In this document: positions 38,915 through 46,580 of the stretch, piece by piece
Position numbering within the stretch: position 1 is the first letter of the stretch
Layout: the number at the start of each line of letters is the position of its first letter
Source: Bacteroides acidifaciens
GTDB lineage: Bacteria; Bacteroidota; Bacteroidia; Bacteroidales; Bacteroidaceae
Direction: 5' to 3'
NCBI RefSeq assembly: GCF_903181435.1
Contig: NZ_CAEUHO010000001.1
Coordinates: forward strand, 1,922,001 to 1,986,000
Length of the DNA stretch: 64,000 bases
Program-made: the position numbers and the translations under genes
Notes under the pieces: model-generated
The model's database searches: none
Told to the model about the DNA's origin: nothing
Seen by the model: the letters and a program-made list of their open reading frames with translations, nothing else

Positions 38915-39059
38915 CTATTAATAAATTTATTTATTATACATGCTTATAAAATCAGATATTTCACATTAATCATTTACGCCAAAGAAGAATACCAAAATGG
39001 ACATTATAACAATTTCAAATTCGGCAAACGTCTATTAATAAATAAATTTATTATCTTTG
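38915..39059 (+). promoter_or_regulatory. nanR promoter with two AATAAATTTATT palindromes
   Basis: The -7 box TATCTTTG is at 39052-39059, 25 bp before the nanR ATG. The segment CTATTAATAAAT occurs at 38915-38926 and 39032-39043, and each copy runs into or is followed by the 12-bp palindrome AATAAATTTATT (38920-38931 and 39041-39052). The second palindrome touches the -7 box, as expected for autorepression of a ROK regulator. Confidence 0.6.
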
Positions 39060-39084
39060 TGGAAAAGAATAAAGAAGAACTAAG

Positions 39085-40293
39085 ATGAAACAACATTTAC
39101 AGAAAGAAATAGAAGCAGGAACCAAAAATGCTCTTCTCAAGAAGAAGATTATTACGCATTATATATATAATGGTAGCTCTACTATTACAGATTTAGCAAA
39201 AGAGCTAGACCTTAGCGTTCCAACTGTCACAAAATTCATTAGTGAAATGTGTGAAGAAGGCTATATTAATGATTATGGCAAATTAGAGACAAGTGGTGGA
39301 CGTTATCCCAGCCTGTATGGTCTTAACCCCGAATCCGGATACTTCATTGGGGTAGACATCAAGAAATTTGCGATTAATATAGGTTTAATCAATTTCAAAG
39401 GCGATATGGTAGAATTAAAAATGGATATCCCTTTTAAATCAGAAAATACTGTAGAAGCACTTGATGAGCTATGCAGACTTATTCTTCAATTTATAAAGAA
39501 AGTAGATGTTGATAATGATAAAATATTAAATATCAATATAAATGTTTCCGGCAGAGTGAATCCTGAATCTGGTTATAGTTTCAGTCTATTTAATTTCGAA
39601 GAAAGACCCTTAGCAGAAGTACTAACTGAGAAAATTGGATTTCGGGTAACAATAGATAATGATACACGCGCCATGACCTATGGAGAATTCATGAAGGGAT
39701 GCGTAAAAGGAGAAAAAGATATTATCTTTGTAAATGTTAGTTGGGGACTAGGTATCGGTATTATTATTGATGGGAAAATATATACCGGAAAATCGGGCTT
39801 TTCCGGAGAATTTGGACATACCAATGTCTTTGATAACGAAATCATTTGTCATTGTGGAAAAAAAGGATGCTTGGAAACCGAAGCGTCCGGCTCCGCCTTT
39901 CATAGAATATTAATCGAACGTATCCAAAACGGAGAAAGTTCTATTTTATCAAACAGAATCTTATCAAAAGATAATGCATTGACTCTTGATGAAATTATCG
40001 CTGCCGTGAATAAAGAGGATTTGCTCTGTATCGAAATAGTAGAAGAGATTGGACAGAAACTTGGAAAACAGATTGCAGGATTAATAAATATCTTTAATCC
40101 TGAGTTGGTTATCATAGGCGGAACTCTATCATTAACCGGTGACTATATCACCCAGCCCATCAAAACAGCAGTACGCAAGTATTCTCTAAATCTGGTCAAT
40201 AAAGATTCAGCCATCATGACTTCCAAATTGAAGGATAAAGCTGGTATTGTAGGGGCTTGCATGCTGGCACGCAGCAGAATGTTCGAGAGTTGA
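39085..40293 (+). CDS. nanR: ROK-family transcriptional repressor, NanR/NagC-like
   Basis: This 402-residue protein has an N-terminal winged helix (TITDLAKELDLSVPTVTKFI, about residues 32-51) and a ROK sugar-binding domain: GVDIKKFAINIGL, the His zinc ligand region EFGHTNV, the zinc motif CHCGKKGCLETEASG and VIIGGTLSLTG. It is divergent from the yhcH-like gene and next to the nan operon, so it likely represses these genes and senses a sialic acid, ManNAc or GlcNAc derivative. It could also be a sugar kinase, but the helix-turn-helix argues for a regulator. Confidence 0.87.
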   Translation: MKQHLQKEIEAGTKNALLKKKIITHYIYNGSSTITDLAKELDLSVPTVTKFISEMCEEGYINDYGKLETSGGRYPSLYGLNPESGYFIGVDIKKFAINIGLINFKGDMVELKMDIPFKSENTVEALDELCRLILQFIKKVDVDNDKILNININVSGRVNPESGYSFSLFNFEERPLAEVLTEKIGFRVTIDNDTRAMTYGEFMKGCVKGEKDIIFVNVSWGLGIGIIIDGKIYTGKSGFSGEFGHTNVFDNEIICHCGKKGCLETEASGSAFHRILIERIQNGESSILSNRILSKDNALTLDEIIAAVNKEDLLCIEIVEEIGQKLGKQIAGLINIFNPELVIIGGTLSLTGDYITQPIKTAVRKYSLNLVNKDSAIMTSKLKDKAGIVGACMLARSRMFES

Positions 40294-40295
40294 TT

Positions 40296-40391
40296 CTATC
40301 TTCTGCGCCGAGAAAGAAAGTTATCTATAAAACGAACAATATAGACTACGGCAACTCCGACAACAACTAAAACAATAATACGATTTAACAT
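40296..40391 (-). CDS. 31-residue single-pass membrane peptide
   Basis: An ORF of 32 codons starts MLNRIIVLVVVGVAVVYIVR, a strongly hydrophobic helix followed by a short basic tail ending RRRR. It stops 2 bp from the nanR stop, convergently. The ATG lies within the 30-bp repeat left of the IS at 40417. Amino-acid composition (one helix, positive-inside tail) suggests a real small membrane protein; function unknown. The IS sits only about 25 bp upstream of its start, so its native promoter has probably been displaced. Confidence 0.6.
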   Translation of the reverse strand: MLNRIIVLVVVGVAVVYIVRFIDNFLSRRRR

Positions 40392-40416
40392 AGATTGTAT
40401 TTTTATATTTCACATA
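40387..40416. repeat. 30-bp direct repeat, left copy, flanking the IS
   Basis: This 30-bp stretch directly before the IS end at 40417 recurs at 42131-42160 directly after the other IS end, differing only at position 27 (C versus T). It has the position of a long target-site duplication. Confidence 0.8.
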
Positions 40417-40448
40417 GGGATATTCAGTAAATGTTCCTCTTTCTAATA

Positions 40449-40496
40449 AATCAAGAGAAAAGTTTTGCTTTATGTGAGCTTTTCTCTTGATTTTTT
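40449..40496 (+). terminator. Terminator inside the IS left end
   Basis: AATCAAGAGAAAAG (40449-40462) pairs over 14 bp with CTTTTCTCTTGATT (40479-40492) and is followed by a T run. It stops rightward transcription, for example from nanR, entering the element. Confidence 0.85.
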
Positions 40497-40639
40497 CGTT
40501 CAACTCTCCCAGTCTTCTATCTTTTTTGTAGAATATTATTTACACATTCTTGTTTTTTCCTTCCCACCCATGCATTATGTACATGTCTTTTTTAGGGGAA
40601 GTTAAAACCTCTCCTGTTTTTCCTCTTATTTTGATCCGA

Positions 40640-41998
40640 TTATGCTGCCTTTCTTTTTTTCTTTTCGACCTTTTCTATCATACATACCGCATTGGCTGTA
40701 TGTATCCCAAAGAAAATCCAAAGTACTTCCGTTTTCCTGTTTCTAGCTTTTATCCTGGCCAGTGAGTAATGTTGTTTCTGCGTTCCAAAACTTCCTTCCA
40801 GGCGGGTAGCTCTTTCACGGCTGAGTTCCGACCGTAAGATTTTCCGAAGCGGCTCATCTTTGGCAGCTCTGCCCTTACGCTTAAAGGAAGTACTTATATG
40901 ATATTTTGTACAAAATTTCCGGTTGGCATTATTGGCATAGATTGAATCCGCCGCAAGCGCCTTAACCCTAACCCCGGTCAGTTGTTGTTGCAGATGAATA
41001 CAGTCTTTCAAACGTACTCCTTCGTTAAAAGCCTTAAAGGAGATATGTTCTATAAAGGAGATTCCGTCTATCTGTATATTGTTGACTTTGGCTCCGAATT
41101 CAACGGATTTGGTTTCCTTGCCTCTGATAATGGGGCGAAGGTAATGCCGGTCGATACTCACGATACGGTTGGACACTTTTTTGCCTGCAAATAAATTCTT
41201 CCCTTGCTCAAGGACCGTCTGTATGACCGAGAAACGTCTTTGGTAATCAGAGGATAATGTAAGCCTGTTCCTGTAGGATGAATGAAGCTGCTCCAGCTGG
41301 TCAAGTAACTTTTCCAATAACTGAAGTAACCTGCGTGTAATCATACGAGTCTGTGATTTCTTGCGTTTACGCAGTTTGCTATAAGCAAGATAGGCACGGC
41401 GTACATCAAGATACTTGTTACGGGGACGTTGTATATGCAAGGTCTGGCAATGTTTGCACAGATGACGATGAAGCCATACAATACCTTCCCATAAGAGTTT
41501 GGTATCAGTAGGAAAACGCAGATGACTTTCATAACAGGTGGCATCGGTCATACAGACATGAAGGTTCTCAAGATAAGGTTTCCAATACTCGGCAAGAATG
41601 AGCTGGAGGGAGTCAACGTCAAGGCGATTCGCTAGTTCCTGACGAATTGCACTAACGATTTTAGGATTGGTTAGTGGATGAAGCGGATCAATCTGAACAC
41701 CACAAAATAACTGGTAATGAATATTACCGTTTAAATGCTCAATCAGTTGTGCATCGGAAAAGTTGGTATAGGACTTCAAGACCATCAAGGCTATTTTACC
41801 TTCAGGAGAAAAATAACTTTTACGCCCCAAAGGAGAGGACTTCAAATGCATTTGTCGGGCCAGTTCCGAGAAAGGGAATAGAGAATGGAGTCGACCTAAT
41901 TCACTCGTTGCAAAACTTTGACGATATTTTTTAAGCATATCGAACTCGGTAAAACCTAAACAAGGTTCGATTTCTGAGATTTTTTGTATCTTTACCAT
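40640..41998 (-). CDS. Transposase, DUF772/DDE type
   Basis: This 452-residue transposase has an N-terminal domain with LGRLHSLFPFSELARQM, then MTDATCYESHLRFPTDTKLLW (first catalytic Asp with the PTD signature), KSVEFGAKVNNIQIDG, ALAADSIYANNANRKFC (second Asp) and ERATRLEGSFGTQKQHYSL (Glu). These match transposases of the IS5/IS1182/ISNCY assemblage. The gene is intact and fills the element. Confidence 0.88.
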   Translation of the reverse strand: MVKIQKISEIEPCLGFTEFDMLKKYRQSFATSELGRLHSLFPFSELARQMHLKSSPLGRKSYFSPEGKIALMVLKSYTNFSDAQLIEHLNGNIHYQLFCGVQIDPLHPLTNPKIVSAIRQELANRLDVDSLQLILAEYWKPYLENLHVCMTDATCYESHLRFPTDTKLLWEGIVWLHRHLCKHCQTLHIQRPRNKYLDVRRAYLAYSKLRKRKKSQTRMITRRLLQLLEKLLDQLEQLHSSYRNRLTLSSDYQRRFSVIQTVLEQGKNLFAGKKVSNRIVSIDRHYLRPIIRGKETKSVEFGAKVNNIQIDGISFIEHISFKAFNEGVRLKDCIHLQQQLTGVRVKALAADSIYANNANRKFCTKYHISTSFKRKGRAAKDEPLRKILRSELSRERATRLEGSFGTQKQHYSLARIKARNRKTEVLWIFFGIHTANAVCMIEKVEKKKRKAA

Positions 41999-42071
41999 GT
42001 GTTTTTATTTTTAATTACCCCCGCTTTGGCCGTCAAACCGTTTTTTTGGGGGAATGCTTAAAGATACAAAA

Positions 42072-42104
42072 AAGGCAACTAACTCGCAATGAATTAGTTG
42101 CCTT
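42072..42104. terminator. Hairpin inside the IS right end
   Basis: AAGGCAACTAA (42072-42082) pairs with TTAGTTGCCTT (42094-42104), flanked by A and T tracts on both sides, fitting a bidirectional terminator that insulates the transposase gene. Confidence 0.7.
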
Positions 42105-42130
42105 AAATTTTATTATTTTAGGAATATCCC

Positions 42131-42160
42131 AACATAGATTGTATTTTTATATTTCATATA
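42131..42160. repeat. 30-bp direct repeat, right copy, flanking the IS
   Basis: It matches 40387-40416 except at one base and directly adjoins the IS end. It duplicates the start codon region of the small membrane peptide gene at 40296-40391, so the original promoter of that gene now probably lies to the right of the IS. Confidence 0.8.
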
Positions 42161-42217
42161 AAATCCATACAAAAAGACATTCCTAGTAATACAATAGGAA
42201 TTCTGCAAGAAAAACGA

Positions 42218-42248
42218 AACGCTGATTATTTTACTAATAATCAGCGTT
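42218..42248. terminator. Terminator at the chromosome/prophage border
   Basis: AACGCTGATTATT (42218-42230) pairs perfectly with AATAATCAGCGTT (42236-42248), followed by TTATTT. It lies directly downstream (minus strand) of the tRNA remnant, as expected for the terminator of the original tRNA gene. Confidence 0.8.
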
Positions 42249-42255
42249 TTATTTG

Positions 42256-42317
42256 AGAGCCGCTAGCCAGACTTGAACTGGCGACCTACGCGTTACGAAG
42301 TCCCGTACAGCGGCTCT
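42256..42317 (-). other. tRNA-Thr-like 3' half, probable prophage attachment site
   Basis: On the minus strand the sequence has an anticodon-loop-like TTCGTAA (anticodon CGT, Thr), a good T arm (GCCAG TTCAAGT CTGGC) and an acceptor 3' strand, but no D arm: only 62 nt lie between 9-bp complementary ends (42256-42264 and 42309-42317). A tRNA 3' half at the start of a prophage is the classic displaced attachment site after tRNA integration. If so, the intact tRNA lies at the far right end of the element, outside the window. Confidence 0.65.
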
Positions 42318-42456
42318 ATTATTATACTGATTACTAATTTATTAAATGCTCTTTTCTTACCTTTTCAAAAAACAATCTACTATACAATTGCTGTTTTTAA
42401 GATAGAACTGAGATGTTAATATTGAGTTTTGAAATAATTAACAGAACACATATATA

Positions 42457-42801
42457 CTATAGATTTACTAATATATCATAAGAGGATACTGAAGTATCTT
42501 TCGATAAATACTTAACTTTGCTCATAAACAATTTACCTCTATTATTTTTTGCACTTATATAGAAAAAAGAATGCTCAGTAGATATTGTACATGTTTCGCC
42601 TACGGCAACATCTTTGGTATCAATCATTTCTAGCAGTTCCGCATCATCATCTCCAGAACTCATAATACATACATCTACATCATGCCAATTTACACCAGTT
42701 AGATTTTTTATTGTATAAGTTTCTTTGCCATCATCATCTGATGAACATGCTGCTAATAACATCATTGGCAGTATTGCCATTAAAAATAAAATCTTTTTCA
42801 T
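42457..42801 (-). CDS. Small lipoprotein, prophage border
   Basis: This 114-residue protein begins MKKILFLMAILPMMLLAACSSDDD, a clear lipoprotein signal with an acidic stretch after the Cys, which in Bacteroides favours surface export. The mature part has no motif I recognise. It lies at the tRNA-proximal end of the prophage with the next two minus-strand genes, a position typical of lysogenic-conversion genes. Its signal peptide is nearly identical to that of the next gene upstream. Confidence 0.75.
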   Translation of the reverse strand: MKKILFLMAILPMMLLAACSSDDDGKETYTIKNLTGVNWHDVDVCIMSSGDDDAELLEMIDTKDVAVGETCTISTEHSFFYISAKNNRGKLFMSKVKYLSKDTSVSSYDILVNL

Positions 42802-42864
42802 AACGCTTATTTAGTTTGTTTTAAATCATCAAGAAAATTGATATGTTCCATCGTTTCATAATAT

Positions 42865-43359
42865 TTATTCAATGGATACAGTTGTGTTATTTGCAACAGT
42901 TGCATCAAATTCATATCCTATTTTCATTTCCGCCTTAGACCCACAAGGAAGAGGAATGCAAGTACAACAGAATATAACTACCGATAAAGGAGTACGGTTT
43001 TTACCAGTAATATAAACTTCAGAAGAAGCAAAATTGACAACATCTCCAGAAGGCAAGGTCATATATCGAACCTTAATCCCTAAACGCCCTTTTGTTCCGA
43101 ACCATGCGGATCTTTTCGCCTCATAAACCGTTCCTTTTGCTATTGTACCTGCTGGAATAGCTATTTTCTTGTCAATAATAATATCTCTTGAAACTTTAAA
43201 GTCGATGGTTTGCCCTTCATGGACTTGAGATGCTTTTACATTATTAATCGCTTCTAAAGACACTATTGTACCAGCTTTTATAACTACATCACTTTGCTTC
43301 TGGGCTTTAGATGGCATACACAAAAATGCAACCATCATTAAAAATAAAATCTTCTTCAT
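42865..43359 (-). CDS. Secreted protein of unknown function
   Basis: This 164-residue protein has a signal peptide (MKKILFLMMVAFLCMPSKAQ) and a mature beta-rich domain with the repeated pattern GTIVSLEAIN, GQTIDFKVSRDI and IPAGTIAKGTVYE, resembling small periplasmic or surface beta-barrel proteins. Two Cys pairs (CCTCIPLPC) are near the C-terminus. Its start overlaps the stop of the nuclease gene by 4 bp, so the two are translationally coupled. Function unknown. Confidence 0.72.
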   Translation of the reverse strand: MKKILFLMMVAFLCMPSKAQKQSDVVIKAGTIVSLEAINNVKASQVHEGQTIDFKVSRDIIIDKKIAIPAGTIAKGTVYEAKRSAWFGTKGRLGIKVRYMTLPSGDVVNFASSEVYITGKNRTPLSVVIFCCTCIPLPCGSKAEMKIGYEFDATVANNTTVSIE

Positions 43360-44834
43360 TGTGCTTTAATATTTAGTTTGTTCTTTAATTCGTTGAAAAT
43401 GTCAGGATTTTCCATATCCAACCATGTATATCTTTTATAACTATTCCGATCAAAAGACTGCTGCTTTTCATATACAAATAGATAATATTTGTCACACAAA
43501 ACAATAACAGATGTCTCCAACAACTGAGCATAAGATTTAGCTTGCAAGAAAGCATCCTCTATCGCCTGGTTGTTCTTCATGTGCAGCTTGGCTTCAATCA
43601 GAACTTTTGCCCTTTCCTCATTGGGCTTGTTATCATAATGGAGTGCATAATCAGGAAATACCCTATGACCTCTCCCCGCTTGGATTGGTAACTGCCGGAT
43701 GAAGTCTTTGTTTTCGTACCACCCCATAGAATTAAGTAAGGGTTCCAACAATTGTTGTTCTACATCATGCTCGTACTCTACAATTACATCTTTGGGTAAG
43801 GTTGGAGCATACAGCTTTGGTAAAGTCTCTATATCAAACCCTTTTGTTTTTATGATACGCAATAGCTCCAAATAATCCTCACTATTAACTGCCCATCCGT
43901 TTACTCCTTGAAAGTTCTTTCTTATGAGTGGGTGCCCGGAGAAGTATTCATCTTCCCGAAGCTCTTTTAGTGTAATATGAGGAATGTCTATTCTGTTACT
44001 TACATAAGTGTTGCTGTAATAATGTGTAAATGGGTCAATAACTCCATCTACTTGGGCTATCCATAAACAGGTAATTGCACTAATTGGTGCTGTTTCGTAA
44101 TGAATCAGAATGTCTCCCTTCTTCGTTTCTTGATTTGACTGCCAAAATCCGGTAGTCCATTGCTCGCCATATCCTCTTATCAATCCACCAATGAACCATG
44201 CTTGTGATGGTTGGGGGATTTCACTCTTTTTCTCCGTGTGTAGGAGATTTGGTGCATAATCGTACATGAATGCACTCAATTCATCGGGTGTCAGGTTGTT
44301 TTTCGTCCTGAACAGATAGAATACCTTACATAACTCCCAGTAATACATACATCTGCTTTTGTAATCTGGCTTTTTGGGAATAGATGGCAATTCTATCTCG
44401 AAATAGTCGGCTAACCTTTTGAGTTCATAGAATCTGTCAATGTACAAATATGGAAAGAAATATTCACCAAGCAGGCAATTTAACTCCATTGATAGAAATG
44501 GAATGTATTCAAGCATCAAGTCGAAATCTCCTATCTTCAATACTTCTTCATTTTCTATCCGTAATCCTGTAGAGATAATATCTTCATATATATTACCAGC
44601 TTCATCAAGTGACGGATATTCTATACCTTCAAAATCGGAAACTTTATAGCACCAAAAATCTTCCAGTATTTTGCATATAATTTCCTTGTTGAAATTGTCT
44701 TTGATACTTGGGTTATAACGTTCTAAAAGTTGCTCCTCGTCTATCCATTCCTTTCTGTCTGAAAAGCTGGATATGACAGTTTCTCCTTCCGGGGAGTTCT
44801 TATATAGATTCCATATATATTGATTGAATTTCAT
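43356..44834 (-). CDS. EVE-like plus PD-(D/E)XK nuclease protein, possible restriction factor
   Basis: This protein of about 492 residues has an uncharacterised helical N-terminal part. A middle region (about residues 205-345) resembles EVE/PUA-type modified-base readers: KGDILIHYETAPISAITCLW, then VDGVIDPFTHYY and LIRKNFQGVNGWAV. Its C-terminal domain has VFPDYALHY and VLIEAKLHM, the D-x-n-E-x-K pattern of PD-(D/E)XK nucleases, like HsdR N-terminal domains. This suggests a modification-dependent DNA restriction enzyme carried for superinfection exclusion. I use the ATG at 44834; the ORF extends to a GTG at 44858. Confidence 0.7.
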   Translation of the reverse strand: MKFNQYIWNLYKNSPEGETVISSFSDRKEWIDEEQLLERYNPSIKDNFNKEIICKILEDFWCYKVSDFEGIEYPSLDEAGNIYEDIISTGLRIENEEVLKIGDFDLMLEYIPFLSMELNCLLGEYFFPYLYIDRFYELKRLADYFEIELPSIPKKPDYKSRCMYYWELCKVFYLFRTKNNLTPDELSAFMYDYAPNLLHTEKKSEIPQPSQAWFIGGLIRGYGEQWTTGFWQSNQETKKGDILIHYETAPISAITCLWIAQVDGVIDPFTHYYSNTYVSNRIDIPHITLKELREDEYFSGHPLIRKNFQGVNGWAVNSEDYLELLRIIKTKGFDIETLPKLYAPTLPKDVIVEYEHDVEQQLLEPLLNSMGWYENKDFIRQLPIQAGRGHRVFPDYALHYDNKPNEERAKVLIEAKLHMKNNQAIEDAFLQAKSYAQLLETSVIVLCDKYYLFVYEKQQSFDRNSYKRYTWLDMENPDIFNELKNKLNIKAQ

Positions 44835-44871
44835 AATACTAATTTCAACAGTTCGCACATTAAGCTTTAAA

Positions 44872-45567
44872 CTATCTCCTTCTTGGCCTTTGTAATTCTA
44901 TCACATTGAATATTTGCCTAACCTCCGCCAAATCAATAACCCTATCAGAATACATATCATTTAGAGAATGTATCGTTATTGTATGATTTTCTAGATTATG
45001 ATCAATAATCCTTTTGACTAAAATTCCTTCCTCATGGACTATTACAAAATCCCATTTTCTAATATGAAGTTTAGACTCCGCCCATAAATAAGGGGCAATT
45101 TCGCGACAAAGAAGTCTATCTCCTTCAAGATAACTTTCCTCTGTTCCATCATTCATACTATCACCTCTCACCTCAAAGGCTACATAGTTCCCTTTAGCTT
45201 CATGATCTATTATAAACGGTATAGTAGGCAATGTAGCTATATATGCAGCATCTTGGAAGCCACATAAATAACCTGCTTGTGCATATTGATTCACTAGTGG
45301 TACATTTATAATATAGTTCTGATTTAATGGTACTGCTTCTAGAATTTCTATATTTTCTTTAGATATAATAGGTTCTCCTTTCCCATAAAGAATCCAGTCC
45401 ATGTTCCAATGCGGGAAGCTTTTTTTTATTTTTTCTATTGTTGGTTTCCTGAAGCTTTCACCAACATTATTCAAATACCCATTTCCCAATCCAGAGATAG
45501 TATAGAATTGGTTTGGATTAATACCTTCTTTTTCAATCAGATAGAACATTCTTTCTCTTAAAGTCAT
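44872..45567 (-). CDS. Phage repressor, HTH plus LexA/S24 peptidase domain
   Basis: This 231-residue CI/LexA-type regulator has an N-terminal DNA-binding domain (about residues 1-65). A possible self-cleavage Ala-Gly bond lies in YAQAGYL, and the catalytic Ser is in EVRGDSMNDGTEE. The catalytic Lys is in GILVKRIIDH. It would hold lysogeny and self-cleave on RecA activation. It is divergent from the early genes, with a CTAG-rich operator region between. Confidence 0.9.
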   Translation of the reverse strand: MTLRERMFYLIEKEGINPNQFYTISGLGNGYLNNVGESFRKPTIEKIKKSFPHWNMDWILYGKGEPIISKENIEILEAVPLNQNYIINVPLVNQYAQAGYLCGFQDAAYIATLPTIPFIIDHEAKGNYVAFEVRGDSMNDGTEESYLEGDRLLCREIAPYLWAESKLHIRKWDFVIVHEEGILVKRIIDHNLENHTITIHSLNDMYSDRVIDLAEVRQIFNVIELQRPRRR

Positions 45568-45573
45568 ATAGAT

Positions 45574-45661
45574 ATTCTAGTTTTTAATTATAGAAAATCT
45601 AGCATATTTACAATAATTAACTAGAATTTCTATGCTAGATATAGAACTTCTAGTATATTTG
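45574..45661. promoter_or_regulatory. Divergent lysogeny control region
   Basis: Five CTAG-containing sites lie within about 80 bp, including the near-palindrome CTAGAATTTCTATGCTAG at 45621-45638. The direct repeat TCTAGYATATTTRC occurs twice. The second copy contains the rightward promoter box TATATTTG (45654-45661). Clustered half-sites over the rightward promoter and upstream of the repressor gene fit operators for the S24 repressor. Confidence 0.65.
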
Positions 45662-45753
45662 CATCATCAAACAGTGATAACCTAATCACTTTTGCAAAGA
45701 AAGACATTTTTAAGGTCATATACAATAGTATAAACATATTAAAATACACGATT

Positions 45754-46086
45754 ATGAGCACGAATTTTAAAAATCAAATGAAAGAAGTCATGAGTCTAGC
45801 ATGGTCTTTTGTAAAAAGAAACGGTTTTTCAATGAGTGAAGCACTGAAATGCGCATGGGCAAATATGAAGTTGAAAGCTCAAATGAAAAATAAGATTGTG
45901 AAGTTCTACTTTCAGAAAGTCGATGGTACAATGAGAGAAGCTTACGGCACACTTTGCGAAAAATACATGCCGGCAGTAACAGGCAATGACAAAAGAGCAA
46001 GGAACGATACGGTTCAAACCTATTTCGATACAGAACGCGGTGAGTTCAGATGTTTCAAGAAAGCTAACCTTTTAAAAATTGCATGA
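45754..46086 (+). CDS. SH3-barrel-type small phage protein (DUF2693-like)
   Basis: This 110-residue early protein contains KIVKFYFQKVDGTMREAYGTL, a pattern I associate with small SH3-fold proteins common in Bacteroides phages. It is the first rightward gene after the lysogeny switch and has the ACACGATT leader directly before its ATG. A role in early takeover or regulation is possible but not shown. Confidence 0.7.
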   Translation: MSTNFKNQMKEVMSLAWSFVKRNGFSMSEALKCAWANMKLKAQMKNKIVKFYFQKVDGTMREAYGTLCEKYMPAVTGNDKRARNDTVQTYFDTERGEFRCFKKANLLKIA

Positions 46087-46088
46087 TT

Positions 46089-46334
46089 ATGACACGCTAC
46101 GAGATTGAACAAGGCTTGGATGCCTTATACAGAGACCTAAACAACGTTCAGGATATGGATGAAGAAACAGCCCGCAGGGTTTACAATATAGATTGCAAGG
46201 CTGATATCATAGAAGTTATCGAAGAAGAAATTGATACCTATGAAGCCATCCTTTCAGGGCCAGATACAGGTGAAGATAACGACATGGATTATGATGCCCT
46301 CTGTCTGATTCAAGGTCTAAGCAGATACGCATAA
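46089..46334 (+). CDS. Small acidic phage protein, unknown function
   Basis: This acidic, helical protein of 81 residues (MTRYEIEQGLDALYRDLNN onward, rich in Asp and Glu) has no motif I recognise. I choose the ATG at 46089, directly after GATT, in line with the leader seen before other genes here; an in-frame ATG at 46083 overlaps the upstream stop. It forms a couplet with the preceding gene. Confidence 0.65.
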   Translation: MTRYEIEQGLDALYRDLNNVQDMDEETARRVYNIDCKADIIEVIEEEIDTYEAILSGPDTGEDNDMDYDALCLIQGLSRYA

Positions 46335-46350
46335 ATACACGATTATACAA

Positions 46351-46403
46351 TGCCCGTCCGGTCTCGATACCGGGCACAATCCGTAGAAGGTATGGCGGGC
46401 GCA
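46351..46403 (+). ncRNA. 53-nt structured element, copy A
   Basis: An outer stem (GCCCG with CGGGC) encloses two hairpins: CCGG-N8-CCGG and CCGTA-GAAGG-TATGG, joined by CACAAT. Copy B at 46581-46633 differs at four of 53 positions, and one G-C pair in the first hairpin is A-U in copy B, a compensatory change. An ATG at 46350 opens a 35-codon frame through it, but structure looks better conserved than coding. It follows an ACACGATTATA leader. About 175 bp between the copies hold nothing else I can support apart from a small ACGGA/TCCGT hairpin. Confidence 0.6.
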
Positions 46404-46580
46404 ATATATAACGGATTTTTCGTCCGTGCGCATAATGGCAAGCCTTCGGGCACATAGCAGACAGCGAAGTTAATCGGCTACAGGCAGTAACCACCGACAC
46501 GTTCACAAGGTTCTAAACGAAAGATTCAAGTTGTAAGTATGACTTTTAAATTTTCTTTCAGTAGAAATTCAACGATATAT

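Larger units (their letters stand above)
40417..42130 (-). mobile_element. Insertion sequence with 9-bp ends and 30-bp flanking repeats
   Basis: The 1714-bp element starts GGGATATTC (40417-40425) and ends with its complement GAATATCCC (42122-42130). The two subterminal regions each carry a strong hairpin (40449-40492 and 42072-42104) that would block read-through transcription. It codes one DDE-type transposase. The 30-bp flanking repeat points to a family making long target duplications, such as IS1202-like elements; family assignment is not secure. Confidence 0.8.

Noticed and set aside
40321..40765. ORFs of 60-71 residues near the left IS end
   Set aside because: They run across the IS boundary or opposite the transposase and show no protein-like pattern; the hairpins there are better explained as IS terminators.
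42256..42317. Functional tRNA gene
   Set aside because: The D arm is missing and the length is 62 nt; a displaced attachment-site copy explains it better.
46350..46457. 35-codon ORF through structured element copy A
   Set aside because: Copy B lacks the start codon and has an in-frame stop, while the RNA pairing is kept in both.
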